Of a stretch of DNA of 64,000 nucleotides, positions 12,420 through 25,296 are shown in pieces. Under the pieces are notes generated by a model that searched no databases, was not told the DNA's origin, and saw nothing but the letters and a program-made list of their open reading frames with translations. The stretch is from Hyparrhenia diplandra. Lineage: Eukaryota; Streptophyta; Magnoliopsida; Poales; Poaceae. The number at the start of each line of letters is the position of its first letter. Positions within the stretch are counted from its first letter, which is position 1. The position numbers and the translations under genes were made by a program. Location: contig JADLZK010000215.1 in the NCBI GenBank assembly GCA_015847255.1, positions 1 to 64,000 of the forward strand, in the 5' to 3' direction.

Positions 12420-13854
12420 ACCACCACTCTGACTCTCTAGGCAGGAACGACAACTCCCACTCATCATCCTTGCCTCAATGGCCCTCGGACGGAACCTTAT
12501 CCAAAACCTATGGGGAGAGAACACACGACTCTCTAGTCAAGGGAAGCGAGAAACAGAGGACATGTTTATAACCATGGACACGACTATATGTATATAGATC
12601 GATCTCAACTCTATGGAGGGTATACATTTGTACTAACACGATCACACCATGATGAACGGTGATCTGCCTAGGCTATTTCTATGCAATAGTGGCATCACCC
12701 TAGCTCTAGATCACCTTTGTCTTACAACTGATCAGAATTGAGTGGCATTTAAGAAGGGTTCCTATTGAGCGGTTCTCTCCAACTCACTCCTTAGAGGGAC
12801 TAGGCAACATCTCCCCAAGTGGGAAGCTCAACCTCCCGTGTCTCGATGGTACCTCCCTCATGTGGACTCACCGTACCTCATGAAGACTCTCCTCCCTAGG
12901 ATCTACTCAGCCGACATGTACCGCCACAAGTACCCCTGTAGAGAAAGTGAGGACACACTCTCCTAGCAAGACTTGTTGTAGAATCCTGGCCTTAGTCAAC
13001 TCGACCCTCACCATACATCCAAGACAAATGCTAGAATATCTCCGGTGATATTGTAGCCATGTTATTGGCACCACTGTCTAATCCACTCATAAGCATTTCC
13101 TCCACCATGCATAAAATCATAGATATCATGCATACTAGAAGTAAGTAGCAAGTATGTAAGTGAGCATCTATCCTATCAACAGGTGTCCAGGAATAAGATT
13201 TGTGTCCAAGTATAAGCTTCAAGCACCATGCAAACATATTACATTTCATTGCACAATATAAAGTGCTAGCGTTCTAGCTAGTTTGCATGCCTAAATAGGG
13301 ATTCTGTGAGGTTGGGTGGGATGTAGCATGAACAATTAGATTATTCGGACTTTTAATTGTCGTCATAGTCCTCCTAGTCTGTGCTCTATTGTAAAACCAA
13401 GTACTTGGGCAGGTGCATTACGGCATGATGCTTATTATCAGCCCCTCCCCGACTAACAAGGGGATTCACTACTGGAAAATCGATTAGTTTTGAGCGTGCA
13501 AAAACACATAGAAAAAATTGTTTCCTGTCGAAAAAAATATTTTTGTGCAGTACCGTCAAAAATACATACAAAAATACGTTGACAAAAATTGTATTTTTCT
13601 TACGGTGCACACACATAAAAGTTTTTCTTGATGGTTACGCACACACAGAAAAATAAGTTGTCAACATTAAATACAATTTTTGTGTGTGCGCATCCACACA
13701 GGAAAAATGGAAAAACCGACATAACAATTAATTTTCTTGTTAATGCTAGCCCATAGGAAAAATAGGCACTCATAGAAAAATACATTTACCCTCATAGACC
13801 ACCGACATAATATTAAAATATGAACGATATAGTAATTTCATCACCACATCTACC
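12420..13854. other. unassigned, probably repeat-derived
   Basis: 12420-13480 is mixed-composition sequence without family-like coding frames. 13480-13800 is AT-rich with recurring short strings such as catagaaaaa and acacacagaaaaa. I could not find element boundaries. Confidence 0.3.
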
Positions 13855-14190
13855 TAAAGATTACATCCTCCTTGTTTAAATAGCCTCCAATGGGACTTGT
13901 ATCTCAAACAATCTCTAAAGGTTTCTTTATATTACGGAATACATTTTTACAAGCAAACTCTTATTCTTTTCATAACAGGAGCTTTCCTTGTAGAGTGGAA
14001 TATCTCCTCGCACACAAAAGTCTAATCCTAATCTGAAGCGACAATGACGTGGATGACGTAGGTGTTGGTGGCGGCGGCAGCAGCCCTGCCCCTGGCGTAG
14101 CCGCCCCTCATGGGCGGCTCTGCTGGTTGGGCCGCGCCTAGCCTCCTCTGGGCTAGGCCGGTCCTGCTGCCACAACTTGTAAGCCGAGCA
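13855..14190 (-). mobile_element. diverged LTR fragment related to the 24666-25296 LTR
   Basis: Read on the plus strand, the sequence gattacat...aatagcc...gggacttgtat...aatctct and a following cttccttgtagag segment parallel the same landmarks in the gypsy LTRs at 24666-25296 and 38366-38996, in the same order, but with many differences. No terminal tgtcg or tgaca remains. Confidence 0.45.
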
Positions 14191-14264
14191 TGTTCTTCCT
14201 TCAATTCATTTTTTTAATCTACACGAGACTTGCGTTTACTCATACTTATTGCTTGAACCCACAA

Positions 14265-14765
14265 TCAGTTTCTCCACGTGATTTTGATCAAGCTGTCACA
14301 TTACAAGCTGATGCTTCGACGTATCACTAGTATCTATTATTTGCCAGTAGTGACATTAGCCGTTTAAATCCCTGCACAGCTGTCATTTATTGTCAAATCT
14401 TTATGAATGTAGCAGTGATTGGTGACATCAAATACTTTACTCTGAATAGTTTTTTAGCTCCTATATAATTATATCAACAGGTTTACGATATCTTGTTTTA
14501 TATGCTTTCGAGTGGTGTGAGAAAATATGCTGAAAAAGACTTTCGAGCCTTTTTATTTGTAACAGGGAAGCATTGAGACAAATATCAGTTAATGTTCACA
14601 TGTTCACGTGCCCTTATCTTTCGATTCCTTGTTATGATGGCTGATTTGAAATTGCTCAAGCAAGTTAATTTTTTGCCAAAAGCTTCTATAGCAACACGTC
14701 CAAAGAAGTACTATGATTTGGAACATCATATCGAGTGATCGATTCCATCCTAAAGATTTTATCTT
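14265..14765 (+). repeat. outlying partial copy of the 1.59-kb array unit
   Basis: It contains, in order, landmarks shared with the array units: aacccacaatcagtttctcc, gtgacattagc, gtgattggtgacatc, gaaaaagacttt, ttcgattccttgttatgatg, and ccaaagaagtactatgattt. It is diverged and ends where a SINE/LINE-type retroposon begins. Confidence 0.75.
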
Positions 14766-15065
14766 TTTTTGAGAATTACGGCATAACGCAGACACTCACA
14801 ACACGCGACGCACACTCAGCCCTATGAACACACGCACGCAAACCCTACCCTATGAGCACCTCCGAAGGGCTGGGCGCCGACAGTCTCGAGATTCTCGAAG
14901 TCACCATAGGCGCCTCGCCGCCGACGAACGCCGCTTACCTTGTGCACAACGCCAAGAAATCTCCGGAAAATCCCAAGAAAGCGCACGAGCACCGAGTTTG
15001 AACCCTGGTGGGTAGGATCCCACCTGGACCGCCCTACCATTTGGACTATAGAGGAAACATTTTGT
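14766..15065 (-). mobile_element. SINE-like retroposon (tRNA-derived head, A-rich end)
   Basis: Read on the minus strand, the head contains ggatcctacccaccagggtt and caaactcggtgctcg, which fits the T-arm/B-box of a tRNA-derived promoter (GGTTCAAACTC). The tail ends gccgtaattctcaaaaaaag. This arrangement matches grass SINEs whose 3' end is shared with L1-type LINEs. I see no convincing target duplication, so the exact ends and the choice between SINE and 5'-truncated LINE remain open. Confidence 0.55.
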
Positions 15066-15566
15066 GACACCCGGCCCACTTGGATGCGGCCCAATAATAG
15101 CTAATGAGTGCCGAGTGCCCCATGTTTAGTACCACCTGCTAGTTGAGCAAGGGTGGAGCAAATTTTTATAAGCATTTTGCCTTCCGGCCATAGCACCTTC
15201 TCAAGTTAACCCCTTCTACATGAAGCGATAATTTAAAACTATAAACAAGATATGCTATGTTTACGCGTGCATGCCCCTCGGAAGACTATGCGGCGCCGGC
15301 TTTGGTGGTTGTGCGATCAAACCGATTTATTCCCTCCACTTTGAGTAGGTTGCAGCTGCCATAGGGAGTTACGATTTGTTGTTGGGTGAAGACCATGACA
15401 GCTTGATCCTAATGTTACCCATGGTGGTGTTCAATTGTTGTTATTTTATGCACAAGGAGTTCATCATATTCTGAAACCAATGTTAGATATTTCCTACTTC
15501 GAAAGTGAAGAAAATGGGATTCTTTGCTTTTACTCCAAATTAAAGCTGAGGACAGCCAGGACACAA
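15066..15566. other. dispersed-repeat-like sequence with a USE/TATA-like module
   Basis: It holds agtaccacctgc (about 15129-15140), similar to the plant snRNA upstream sequence element, followed about 25 bp later by tttttataag (15163-15172). The sequence after the TATA-like box matches no snRNA start I know. No coding frame is evident. Confidence 0.3.
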
Positions 15567-15870
15567 AAAGTGGCGCGCATTTGCTGGAACACACTTTTGT
15601 ATCAAACACTCACCACCAAAACAGTTGCCATTTGTAAACCATAAGGCCTATGGCTATGCAATTTAACAACAAGAAGATATAATAGTTATCTACAAATCAT
15701 CTAATACTGACTTCCATAGAAAAACCTGGTTAAGGACATAAAATCATGTCTACCAAAGAACCTTAATGTACCACAATTTGCTGGTGCATATGAAAAGTGG
15801 CGCATTTGTCGAACACACTTTTGTATCAAACACTCACCACCAAAACAGTTGCCATTTGTAAACCATAAGG
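15567..15870. repeat. ~75-bp direct repeat pair
   Basis: The segment around aacacacttttgtatcaaac through gccatttgtaaaccataagg occurs at about 15567-15646 and again at about 15796-15870, nearly identical, with about 150 bp between. No terminal structure suggests a transposon. A local duplication is the simplest reading. Confidence 0.75.
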
Positions 15871-18534
15871 TATTAATCATCGATGAGGACGAGGGTGATG
15901 GAGGTGATGCTGCAGGGACCTCGCAAATTTCGAGCGATGGAGGATGGTGCGCGAAGGAGTTGTGGAGGGCGCACACTACGTCGAGGGGCGTCTGATGATG
16001 AGGATGGTGACATTGATGATTACAATAGTGATAGTGATAGTGATGACTACATGCCAGCCTTAGGCATTCGGGAGATAATTTCAAATCATGTAATACTATT
16101 TTGTTATTATTGTTACATTTCAATTATGTTCGCTCATTTTGCACAATACTAATTGGTTTACTCTTTGTCTTGGCAGGACTCGACAAAATGCTGGCGGAAG
16201 GCGGCAACGCCGTGACGAGGTCAGGGCCTACGCGAGGCCCCCACCCTCTCCCCACGACTGACGAGGTGGGCCGCGAGCGCCACTGACGATTGGAGCGTCG
16301 GCGCCGCCGACGTCGCCCGTCCCACGTGAGGCTTGAGTTTACACGTCTTCGTCGAGCGGCGGGACGTCGTCGGGGCCGTCGTGGGCCACACCACTTCAAA
16401 TTTCGACCGGCGGTCAAGAGACACCTGTCGAGGCGATCCCTCCCTCGAAGTGCCCGGCCAGGTCTACCGGCGGGGCCTCGATCCCCGAGGGGGCGATCCT
16501 TTCCCTCGCCGGTGATTGACCCCACGGTGAAAAGTAAGTAGCCATTGATATTTTCACTACTTGTTCATATGACATGTTGAAATCGAATCCGGACTAACAA
16601 TTTTTCTTAATGGCTCATGCGATGAATCGAAGATTGTAAGCGGAGGGGCGTTCGCCATATCAATGGCATCCGAGCCTCGCCGATTAAAGAGAACTACCTG
16701 GCTCCGTGACCGTTTGGGCGTGAGGGAGCCGCCTCGACGATGGGCACGCGGTGCTAGCGTGGGCTAGGCGCCCTTGCCGAGAAAGATCAAAGGCGGAATT
16801 TCCGGTGAGTCTCCAGATGCGGGATTACTTCACGTCGTTTAAATACTATGTTTTTAAATAATAAATGATACATGTGGGTCTCGTATGCGAGAACTACTTT
16901 CACGTGCGAGGCGGGGCAAGAGGCGGTGGTCGCTAGAGTGCAGGACAAGGGTCTTAGCCGAGGCAGGCTCAGGACACGTACCACGAGGGACGTGTCGGTC
17001 TGTCTCTACGTCTCCTTCAACGGCCCGCGTGCTTGGCAAGGATGGTGGAAGATGACAAAGAATGATGCTCCAGAGGGAGACCGGGACCTCACACTAAAGG
17101 GACCGATACATCGAGGATTCGTAGAAACGCATTTGTCGATTCCTTCAATGGAAAAATAAGAGGCTTCCATTCATCCTCTGCTATGTCATGCGGATGTGTC
17201 GGAGTGGTGCGGCAAGTACAAGAGCTGCTGGATGGCCATTGTGGACAAGTGGCTCTTGAATGAGACGTACGAGACTGGGCTGCAGTGGAGGATGGCGGGG
17301 CAGAATGGAAGGGAAGCCACCACCGCAGGGGCGTGCCCCTCCCGGTGTATATGGATAGATGGGTACGATTCTCGCTTGGATATTTTTATTCAAGCGCTCA
17401 AATCTCTTCACTTCTAACCATCTCTGTGTTCTCTCGATCGGCCGCGCCGCATGGAAAGGTGAGGTCCAGCGAGCACGCGGGGTGGGCCTTGGGCTCACGG
17501 CCCGGGCGGTGGGCCGGCCCGCCAACGTCCCACGACCGGCGAAGGGCCCGAGGCGTACGCAACGCCGCCGTCTGCCCCAGCTTACCCACGCCGCCGAGGC
17601 GCCCAGTGCCGCTATGGGGACTCTCGATCCAGGCCACCGCGCCCGGACACGTGCACTGGGTGATGAGGTTGGGAGGAGGGAGCAAAGACCGCGGCCCGGA
17701 TGGATGTGTGCGATCAACCGGGTCCTCTGTTGACTGGCCGAGGGTGATTCGGCTCAAGGCACGACCTCCACCGACATCCCCACCCAGCACCTCGGGCGCC
17801 GACTCCATGCGCATCTGGGAGTTTGGTGTTCGTTTCATTCGTCGTTCACCGGGTTTTACACATGTTCGCTACCCATGCATTGTTTCAGCATTCGGCTGTG
17901 TAATATTGCAGGTCCGGATGGCGTAGCCGAGGCCGCGGGCGGCCCATCGGAAGAGTTTGCGGTCAGTGGCGGCCCCAGCGCAGGCCCACGGCCGGGAGCT
18001 GGGAGGCAAATCACGCAACACTCCGGTGCGCCGCCGAAGGGATCTGGCGAGCTACCAGGTGGCCTCCGCATCCTCCTGTGTGACCCCTGCCTCCCCTTGC
18101 CTCCTTGTGCCGCTCCACCCCCCTGTTCCCGTTCCTCCTCCGTGGGAACTCGGTGAGTATATGTTGTTGTTTATTTATTTGGCATATGCGGCTCACTGCG
18201 GATACAACGGGACGACTCTGCCAGCGGCCGGCCAAGCCGGGCGGGTTCGAACCCGACTCCCCGGGTGGCCCCTTCTCCACCCCATCCGGCCTATCCGTCG
18301 GCCCGACTCCACAAAGACACGTGGCCAAGTGGCGTTCCTCCTCCGGCCCGCAGCGGTCACACTACGGGCTTCCACACGTCCCTCCACACCACGGGTGGAC
18401 GCAATCGGGCGCCGCAAAGATGGGTGGTATCGAGGGCAAGGTGAGGGCCCCTCACACTCTTCGCACTTTAGAGGCCACGGGTCGGGGCAGTGAAGTTGAG
18501 TTGGTGGTGATTAGGTTGACACATCGCGGCACCG

Positions 18535-18750
18535 TGATGGATTTCTTTTGGATGTTGGACATATTGCACCGTGATGGATCTCGTTTGATGTTGGACATGT
18601 TAGATTATGTTTGGTTGTTGGACATGTTGGATTTCGTTTGGATGTTGGACTATATGTGTGAATTTGTGATATTTGTGGATTATATATGTGAATTTGTGAG
18701 ATATGTGGATTATATATGTGAATTGGTGATATATGTTGATTATGTGTATA
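18535..18750 (+). repeat. degenerate minisatellite inside the CACTA element
   Basis: Two short periodicities follow each other: repeats of ttggatgttggacatgttgg (about 18540-18655), then roughly 36-bp repeats of gtgaatttgtgatatttgtg plus gattatatat (about 18657-18745). In one plus frame they translate to a repeated WMLDMLD / YICEFVxYVD pattern, but there is no sign this is a protein-coding gene. Confidence 0.65.
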
Positions 18751-18819
18751 TATGGATTCTTATGGTATATGTATACGTGTATTTGCGGCAACAATCAATA
18801 AAAAAAACAAAAAAAACAT

Positions 18820-19299
18820 GAAACTCAGTTTTGCCGAGTGCGACACTTCGGCAAAGCTGGTTACCATGCAACAAAGCGGCAGATTTGCCGGTCGCAAAGA
18901 GGTGGCACTCGGCAAAATGACCATAACTTTGTCGAAGTGCCATCTGTATTGCACTCGGCGAAGTTTATTTTGTTTTTTGTAAAATAAATACTTTCCGAAA
19001 GTGCTGGAATTCGGCACTCGGCAAAAAGTTTTAAAAATATTCAAATCTTTGCCGAGTGTCGGGCGTTTGGCACTCGGCAAAGAACCTTCCATATGTAGCG
19101 TCGGCGCCGAGTTCGCCCGAAAGATCGATACGACACTCAGCGAACCCTTACGGCCGCTCGACATTTGGCTTCGGCAAAGGTCGTTGCGAGTCAATCTTGC
19201 CGTGAGTGGGCTTCGCGAGTTTTGGTCGGCAGAGCCTTTCCGAAAAGACAAAACCTTTGTCTAGTGCTGTGCGCTCGGCAAAGCAGCCATTCTGTAGTG
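18820..19299. repeat. CACTA subterminal repeats (tttgccgagtg family)
   Basis: About a dozen copies or variants of tttgccgagtg and its complement cactcggcaaa occur in 480 bp, ending at the ctgtagtg terminus. Such clusters are the transposase-binding region of CACTA elements. The same motif family recurs at 39499-39800. Confidence 0.75.
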
Positions 19300-21209
19300 A
19301 CGGTTTTAATCCCAACCTTCTTAGAATCTTTAGATCTGATCATGATGAATAATTTTCAGAAGAATGAGACCTATGAGAATTCCAGGCCATCCACTCTAAG
19401 CCATCATTCCACAAAAATCCATGAAGATATTGAAATGGATAAACCATCTAGGATTTCTCAAGCGATGGCTCAATGAGATAATAACACCATACTCAAATAC
19501 AATCTAATCTTAAAGGGCGTGCCCTGGGCAGGGAAGCCCTCGTTGGACCCAGCAAGTGGCTTGGTTTTGCAACGAAGCAGGCACCAAACACCAAGCATTG
19601 TAGCTGGAAACTATAATGCCTATACTTATATAAAAGTAATGTCATCGGAGCCTGACTAAGAAAATGTTGTCTCAAATCAGTCACGCAATTGGCCAAACAC
19701 TACATATTTTCAAATACCGATGTAGCTTCACGTTATTTCCATCGGTTGCATAGAACAAAACTGGATAGTGTATGGTTTCTAACTTGCTTGTCATATAGCT
19801 TAAAGACTAATTCCGATAAAATTAGCTTGGTTGACACAGAGAGGTGCATGGTAATTTCCATTCCTTGGTCTTTTTCCCAAGCATCAAAATGAAACTGGGC
19901 TGAGTTTATGAACGATGGATCTTTTATATCCCTTATACCTCATACTTGAATGAAAGCAGTAAGATTACCTTGGGGAGACACGAGATCATCACATGGTATA
20001 ATTCTAAGAGAGAAAACACTGGTTCTGTAAGAAGGCTAACTCATTAATACCACATACCACTGAGTTGGGCACCACCAGTAACGCGAGATAAAGAATAACG
20101 GAAGTACCAAGGGTGTTGTTGTGTTAACCAAGTCAACAATTCTTGCAGATTGTTTCATGAAATAATCTTTTTGAGAAAGACTTTGTTTAAAGGAGGAGAG
20201 TCTGATGAACCAATAGCTTCAAAAATATATCCATGGAAAATACTTGTCCAGTTTCAAATACGTTAACTGTCTTCTGTTTGGTGGGAGTTTCCTTCGATGG
20301 AACATATATAAAAAATAATCATCATGGGTCGTATGTCATCAACACTCACATTTTAGTGACGCATTTTGACGCTTCAGTGACTTTAAAGGAGAGCGCCATT
20401 GGTGTGCACATCCCTACTATTGAGAGGAGCAAATCTTGGTCACAATATTGAAGAGAATATGAAGCCAGCAGAATTTATTTATAATCGCCCCAGTACTACT
20501 ATCCACGTGAATTGTTGAATCAAGCTGGTTCATTACTTGACATGAAGTATTACGAGAAACTTTATTTTTCGAATAACGAGGATATAAGGAAGCGAGTTGC
20601 TTGTGTCATTATCTACAAGCGATATGTATTTGCTTGCAACTGTTGGGTTGAACCACAATCGCTTCTCCACGATTTTGATCAAGATGCGAGTATTACAAGT
20701 TGATTCTTTCGACATGTCATTAGTATATACTATTTGCTAGTTGTGACATTAATTGGCGCCTTTAAATTCCTGTCCAGCTGTCATCGTGGGTTAAATCTTT
20801 TTACCGATAGTGATGTGATGGTGAGATCTAAAAACTGTACTTTTGAATATTGTTGAGCACCTAATTATCTCAACTGGTTTATGACATTTTACTTTTTAGT
20901 GCTATGTGGTTAAAAAAAAAGAATACGCTGAAAATACTTTTTAGCCTTTTATTTGTAACATGAGAGTGAGACAAATATTAGATATTGTAGACGTGTCCTT
21001 ATCAGTTGGTCAGCTTCTGCTGTTGCTCATGTCATTTTTTTCTCTTTTTGATTACTTGTTATTATGGTTGATTAGATATTGCTCAAGAAAAGTTAAATTT
21101 TTTGCCAAAGCTTCTCTAGCAACAGGTCTGTAAGTAATATGTTTTGGAAGATCATATCGTGGTTTGAATCCGTCCTAAAGATACTTTTCTAGAAAAGACA
21201 TTTGCTAAA

Positions 21210-22740
21210 GGTTCTTTGATTGCCTTGGCTAGCACAAATGTTTCCCCTTGTTCAATAAGAAGAGATGGGAGGTTGTATGCGATCCAGCCCATTTGTTCAT
21301 TTGTTCGTCCACTTGAGTAGGCTGAGGGGCTGCCCGTGGTCCAAAATATCTAGCCATCAAGGCGGCTGATAGTTCTAAGTAAATGAAGAATGAAGACTTA
21401 GTTGTTGCTAAAGGCCGATGTGCCCAAACCAATAGAAATATACTTTGAGTGCTGTCTTTTAGCATGGGTTGCATCCTACTGCTTCTCGCTCACCATGTTA
21501 TACTCAGTCTGGAGCTTAAAAATTGTTGATGCAGATTATGGATCATATGTCTTATCTATGGAAATGTGAAATACAGAGTGATGGTATAGTTAAAAGCACA
21601 TGAAGGGACAACAATCAAATGTAGCCAATCAAACTGCAGAACTGCAAGATTGATGGTTGACTTTTACAGATGTTGTTGATAGTTTCGATTTGGTGAATGC
21701 ATTACCTTTATCATCTCCCTTTGAGGATTCCAACACACCTGTTATATGCAATTCAAGAATCAAATGTGGCATTACCTAAAACTTGTCATATGGCGTGAGT
21801 TAATTAAATTATCCACAAAATGCCGTCCATACAGTGTGGATGTGATATTGTATTGATGACATTGGAGTGTTGTTTCCTTTAGCATTTGAGTTACATCCAA
21901 CATCTCTACTGCTTCATATTGTTATACTCAATCTTGGAGCTTAAAATTGTTGAAGCAGATGGTTACCGCGGCCTATATATGATGGCGATGGAAATACATA
22001 CCGATGGTGGCTAATGCTAACGTGAAGGGACAATGATCCAATATATTTCTATCGGATTGTGAAATTGAAGACAGAGTATGCAAAGGTGATTATTGGTGTT
22101 GGGACTTCTATTAATATTTTAGTAGTTTTGATTTGGTGAATGCATTGCCTTTATCATCCTCCTCCAACCCTGGCACACTAAAAAATTAGTCAAAAGCCAC
22201 GAGTTAAATGATCCATTAGAAATTATGTTTATATTATGGATGTGATATTGCTCAGTCAAAGGATAACGATGTGATAGTTCTGGTTCCAATAATTATATGA
22301 TAGATGGGATGGATAACAATGAGACGGCTTTGGCTCCAATAATTATATGTTAGATATGCACTCAAAATCTAAGCTAAAGCGACTTCACTGGAGGATGAAA
22401 CAATAGGCTCGTGTGATAGCAGCAGGCTTCTTCACGTCGACAAAGAATTTTTTTTTCAATTTTGGTGCCTCACAATCAAGTCAAAATTTTGAATATAAAT
22501 TTAAGGGGCCCAACACATGTAACTGACCTCGGTAATTTTTGAAAAATCTCAAGACATGTATGCCAACGGAAGGATAATAAATAGAATAGATCATTATCAT
22601 TGAAATTAAATACAAAAATAAGATAATTTAGATTAGTGAAATAGTTCTTGTAATCAACAAACTCAGATAGTAGAATTAGATGGCTCGGTTCATAACAAAT
22701 GTAATCTAAACCTTCATAGAAATCTTCCAGATGTTGTCAT
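21210..22740. repeat. long-unit segment present only in outer copies
   Basis: Sequence between the first and second array landmarks that the 1.59-kb units lack. Its second half (about 21850-22740) matches 36470-37168 plus 39011-39240: the same order of gagcttaaaattgttgaagc, gatggcgatggaaatacata, tggatggataacaatgaga, cctcacaatcaagtcaaaat, and cccaacacatgtaact. This suggests the ancestral unit was longer and that the 1.59-kb form is a shortened derivative that then amplified. Confidence 0.7.
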
Positions 22741-24665
22741 ATAGCTTCATGAGTAGACTATAATTCTAAAAAATAAGCTTGGTTGGCATATCATTAGTGT
22801 CTTAAATTTCTTCGCAGCTCTCATTGAAGGTTAAATCTTTATGGATGGTGTTGTGATTGGTGAGATCTAACATTGTACTCTGAATATTGTTGAGCTCCTA
22901 CATAACTATCTCAAAAAGGTTTACGATAATTTATTTTCTGTGCTCATTGGTTGGAGACAATATTTTGAAAAGACATTAGCCTCTTATTTGTAACGTGAGA
23001 GACTAAGAAAAATATCAGATATTCTAGACATGCCCTTATCATTTGGTCAGCTTCTGGGTTGTTCATGGTGTCGATACCTTTTCGATTCCTTGTTATGATG
23101 TCTTCTTAGAAATAGCTCAAAGAAGTTAAAATTTTGCCAAAAGCTTTCTCTAGCACTAGGTCCAAAGAAGTACTATGATTCAGAAGATCATATTGCGGTT
23201 CGAATTAGTCCTTGTCGGACCAAACACGTGGCCTGGTTGGCAGACATGGCACACGTGGGCACCAAAACTAAGCACGGTAGCCGAAAACTATAATGACTAT
23301 ATATAAATCAATGTCATGGTAGCCTGACTAAGAAAATGTTGTTTCCAAATCAGTCACGTGATTGGCTAAACACTGCATATTTTCAATCAAGCTTCACGTT
23401 ATCTTCGTCGGTTTGCATAGGACCAAACTTGGATAGTGCTTGGTTTCCCATCTTTCTTGTCATATATCTTCTTAGGAAGACTATAATTCCGACAAAATTG
23501 GCTTGGTTGACATTGAAAAGGTGGATGGTAATTTCCATCCTTGGTCACTATTTTCCAAGCATCAAATGAAACTACGCAGAGGTTTATGAATGATGGATAT
23601 CTTTTATATTCTCATACCTCATACTTGAATGGAAGCAGTGATATTACCTTGGGGAGCCATGGGCTCATCACACGATACTAAGAGAAAATGCAGGTTCTGT
23701 TACGAAGGCCAACTCAATAATACCTCATAACACTACTGAGTTGGGTACTAGCAGTTATGCTGACAAAAAGAATGATGGGAGTACTATGGGTGTAGCTATT
23801 TAAAGAAAGTCAACAATTTTAGTAGATTGTTTCATGAAATAATCTTCAAGGTTTATCATAAAGTCGAGAATGACTTTGTTTAAAGGAGGAGAGTCTGATG
23901 AACCAATAGCTTCAAAAAAAATATATCAATGGGTCCAATTTCAAATATGTTAACTAGTCTTCTGTTTGGTGGTTTCCTTTCGATAGAACATATATAAAAG
24001 AATACATATCACATAATCACCACTGGTCATATGTCATAGACACTCACATTTTTAGAGGAACAAATCTTGGTCACAATATTGAAGAGAATATGAAGCCACA
24101 AGAATTTATTTATAATCGCACCAGTACGTACTATCTACGTAAATTATTCAATCAAGCTGGTTCAATTACTTGACATGAAGTACTACGAGAAACTCTTTAT
24201 TTTTTGAATAATGTATGACATAAGGAAGGAAGCCACTTGTGTCATTATCTGCAAGCAGCATGCATTTACTTGTACCTTGGAACCCACATTCAGTTTGTCC
24301 ACATGATTTTTGATCAGTATGTGAGATTACAAGCTAATTCATTGACATATCATTAGTATATACTATTTGCTATTTGTGACATTAGTGTTCTTAAATTCCA
24401 GCGCAGCTCCCATTGAACGTTAAATCTTTATGGAGGGTGTTGTGATTAGTGAGATCTAACACTGTACTCTGAATATTGTTGACCTCCTACATAATTATCT
24501 CAACTGGTTTACGACAATTTATTTTCTATGCTGATTGGTTGGAGAGAATATTCTGAAAAAGACTTCAGCCTCTTATTTGTAACGTGAGAGACTAAGACAA
24601 AAATCAGATATTCTAGACATGTCCTTATTTGTTGCTCAGCTTTTGGGTTGCTCATGGTGTTGATA

Positions 24666-25296
24666 TGTCGATTCCGGCTAGATTGGGCCGGAATTGACAC
24701 GTGTTCGCCGAACGCCGGCTTTCGAGATGGCGTGCGGGGCTGCAGCTTCTCCGGCGGCGACGGCGAGCAGCAGCACGAGCAACGAGGAGGAGAGGTGGAG
24801 CCGTCGGGAAGGGGGGGCGGCGCGGGCGCCCGTTGGCGCATGGCACACGGCGGGCGGGCGCTAAGGTGGCGGCGAACTATATGCTATGGACGGTCGTGGG
24901 GGCAGGAGGCGGCGGCGGTTGGGGAAGACTGAAGGCCGAAGATATTTTTTTATTTACTTGCTTATCCCCTAGAGATTACATGCCTCTTGCTTATATAGCC
25001 CGACTAGTGGGACTTGTAATCTAAGTAATCTCTATAAGGTTTCCTTATACAATTGGAATAACTTTTACAAGCATACCTATTTATTTATTTCCTAATAAGG
25101 GTCTCCCTTGTAGATGAGATATCCCCTTGCACACCAAAAATTACCTAAGATAATCTAACTTGAAAGCGAAGCAAACTTCGAATCATACGGGGATGGAAAG
25201 CGGCGGCAGGGGGGCCCGGCCTCCCATGGGGCGGTGGCCGTCGCGTTGAGCCCAATTAGCCACTTTCGCGGGCTGACCCAATTCTCGTTCATGACA
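24666..25296 (-). mobile_element. solo LTR, gypsy-type, 631 bp, TSD tgata, inside the array
   Basis: Plus-strand ends are tgtcgattccggctag and ctcgttcatgaca. The 5-bp sequence tgata flanks both sides (24661-24665 and 25297-25301). The interrupted array sequence (gttgat / acctttt) rejoins exactly when the element and one tgata are removed. Minus orientation is shown by a TATA box (plus-strand ttatatagcc, 24991-25000). The LTR at 38366-38996 has the same length and landmarks and is attached to a gag region, which identifies the family. Confidence 0.92.

Larger units (their letters stand above)
15883..19299 (+). mobile_element. CACTA element, 3' part with decayed ORF1-like coding
   Basis: The right end is aaagcagccattctgtagtg (to 19299), a CACTA 3' terminus preceded by dense tttgccgagtg subterminal repeats. 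Upstream are exon-like plus-strand pieces: an acidic stretch (DDEDGDIDDYNSDSDSDD, 16000-16050) and a piece at about 17200-17370 reading DKWLLNETYETG, then in another frame SHHRRGVPLPVYMDRW. That pattern (W/DKW, HHxG, Y...W) recalls the ORF1/TNP1-type proteins of grass CACTA elements. Many stops and shifts show it is dead. A 5' terminus is not visible, so the start given is only where element-like sequence becomes recognisable. Confidence 0.6.

Noticed and set aside
13468..14352. cactactggaaaat at 13468 and gccagtagtg at 14343-14352 as ends of one CACTA element
   Set aside because: The second string is a normal variant of a position in the 1.59-kb array unit (ttgctatttgtgacatt in other copies), and the flanking triplets (att, aca) do not match.
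15129..15220. A snRNA gene driven by the USE/TATA-like module
   Set aside because: The sequence 20-60 bp after the TATA-like box matches none of the U1-U6 or U3 starts, so only the promoter-like motif is reported.
18105..18821. 238-codon plus frame with repeated YICEFV/WMLDML segments as a membrane protein
   Set aside because: The repeats come from a DNA minisatellite inside a decayed CACTA element; the upstream part has no domain and no start context.
24509..25024. GC-rich open frames on both strands near 24.65-24.95 kb as a host gene
   Set aside because: They lie entirely inside the solo LTR, whose ends and target duplication are exact, and the same frames recur in the LTR at 38366-38996.
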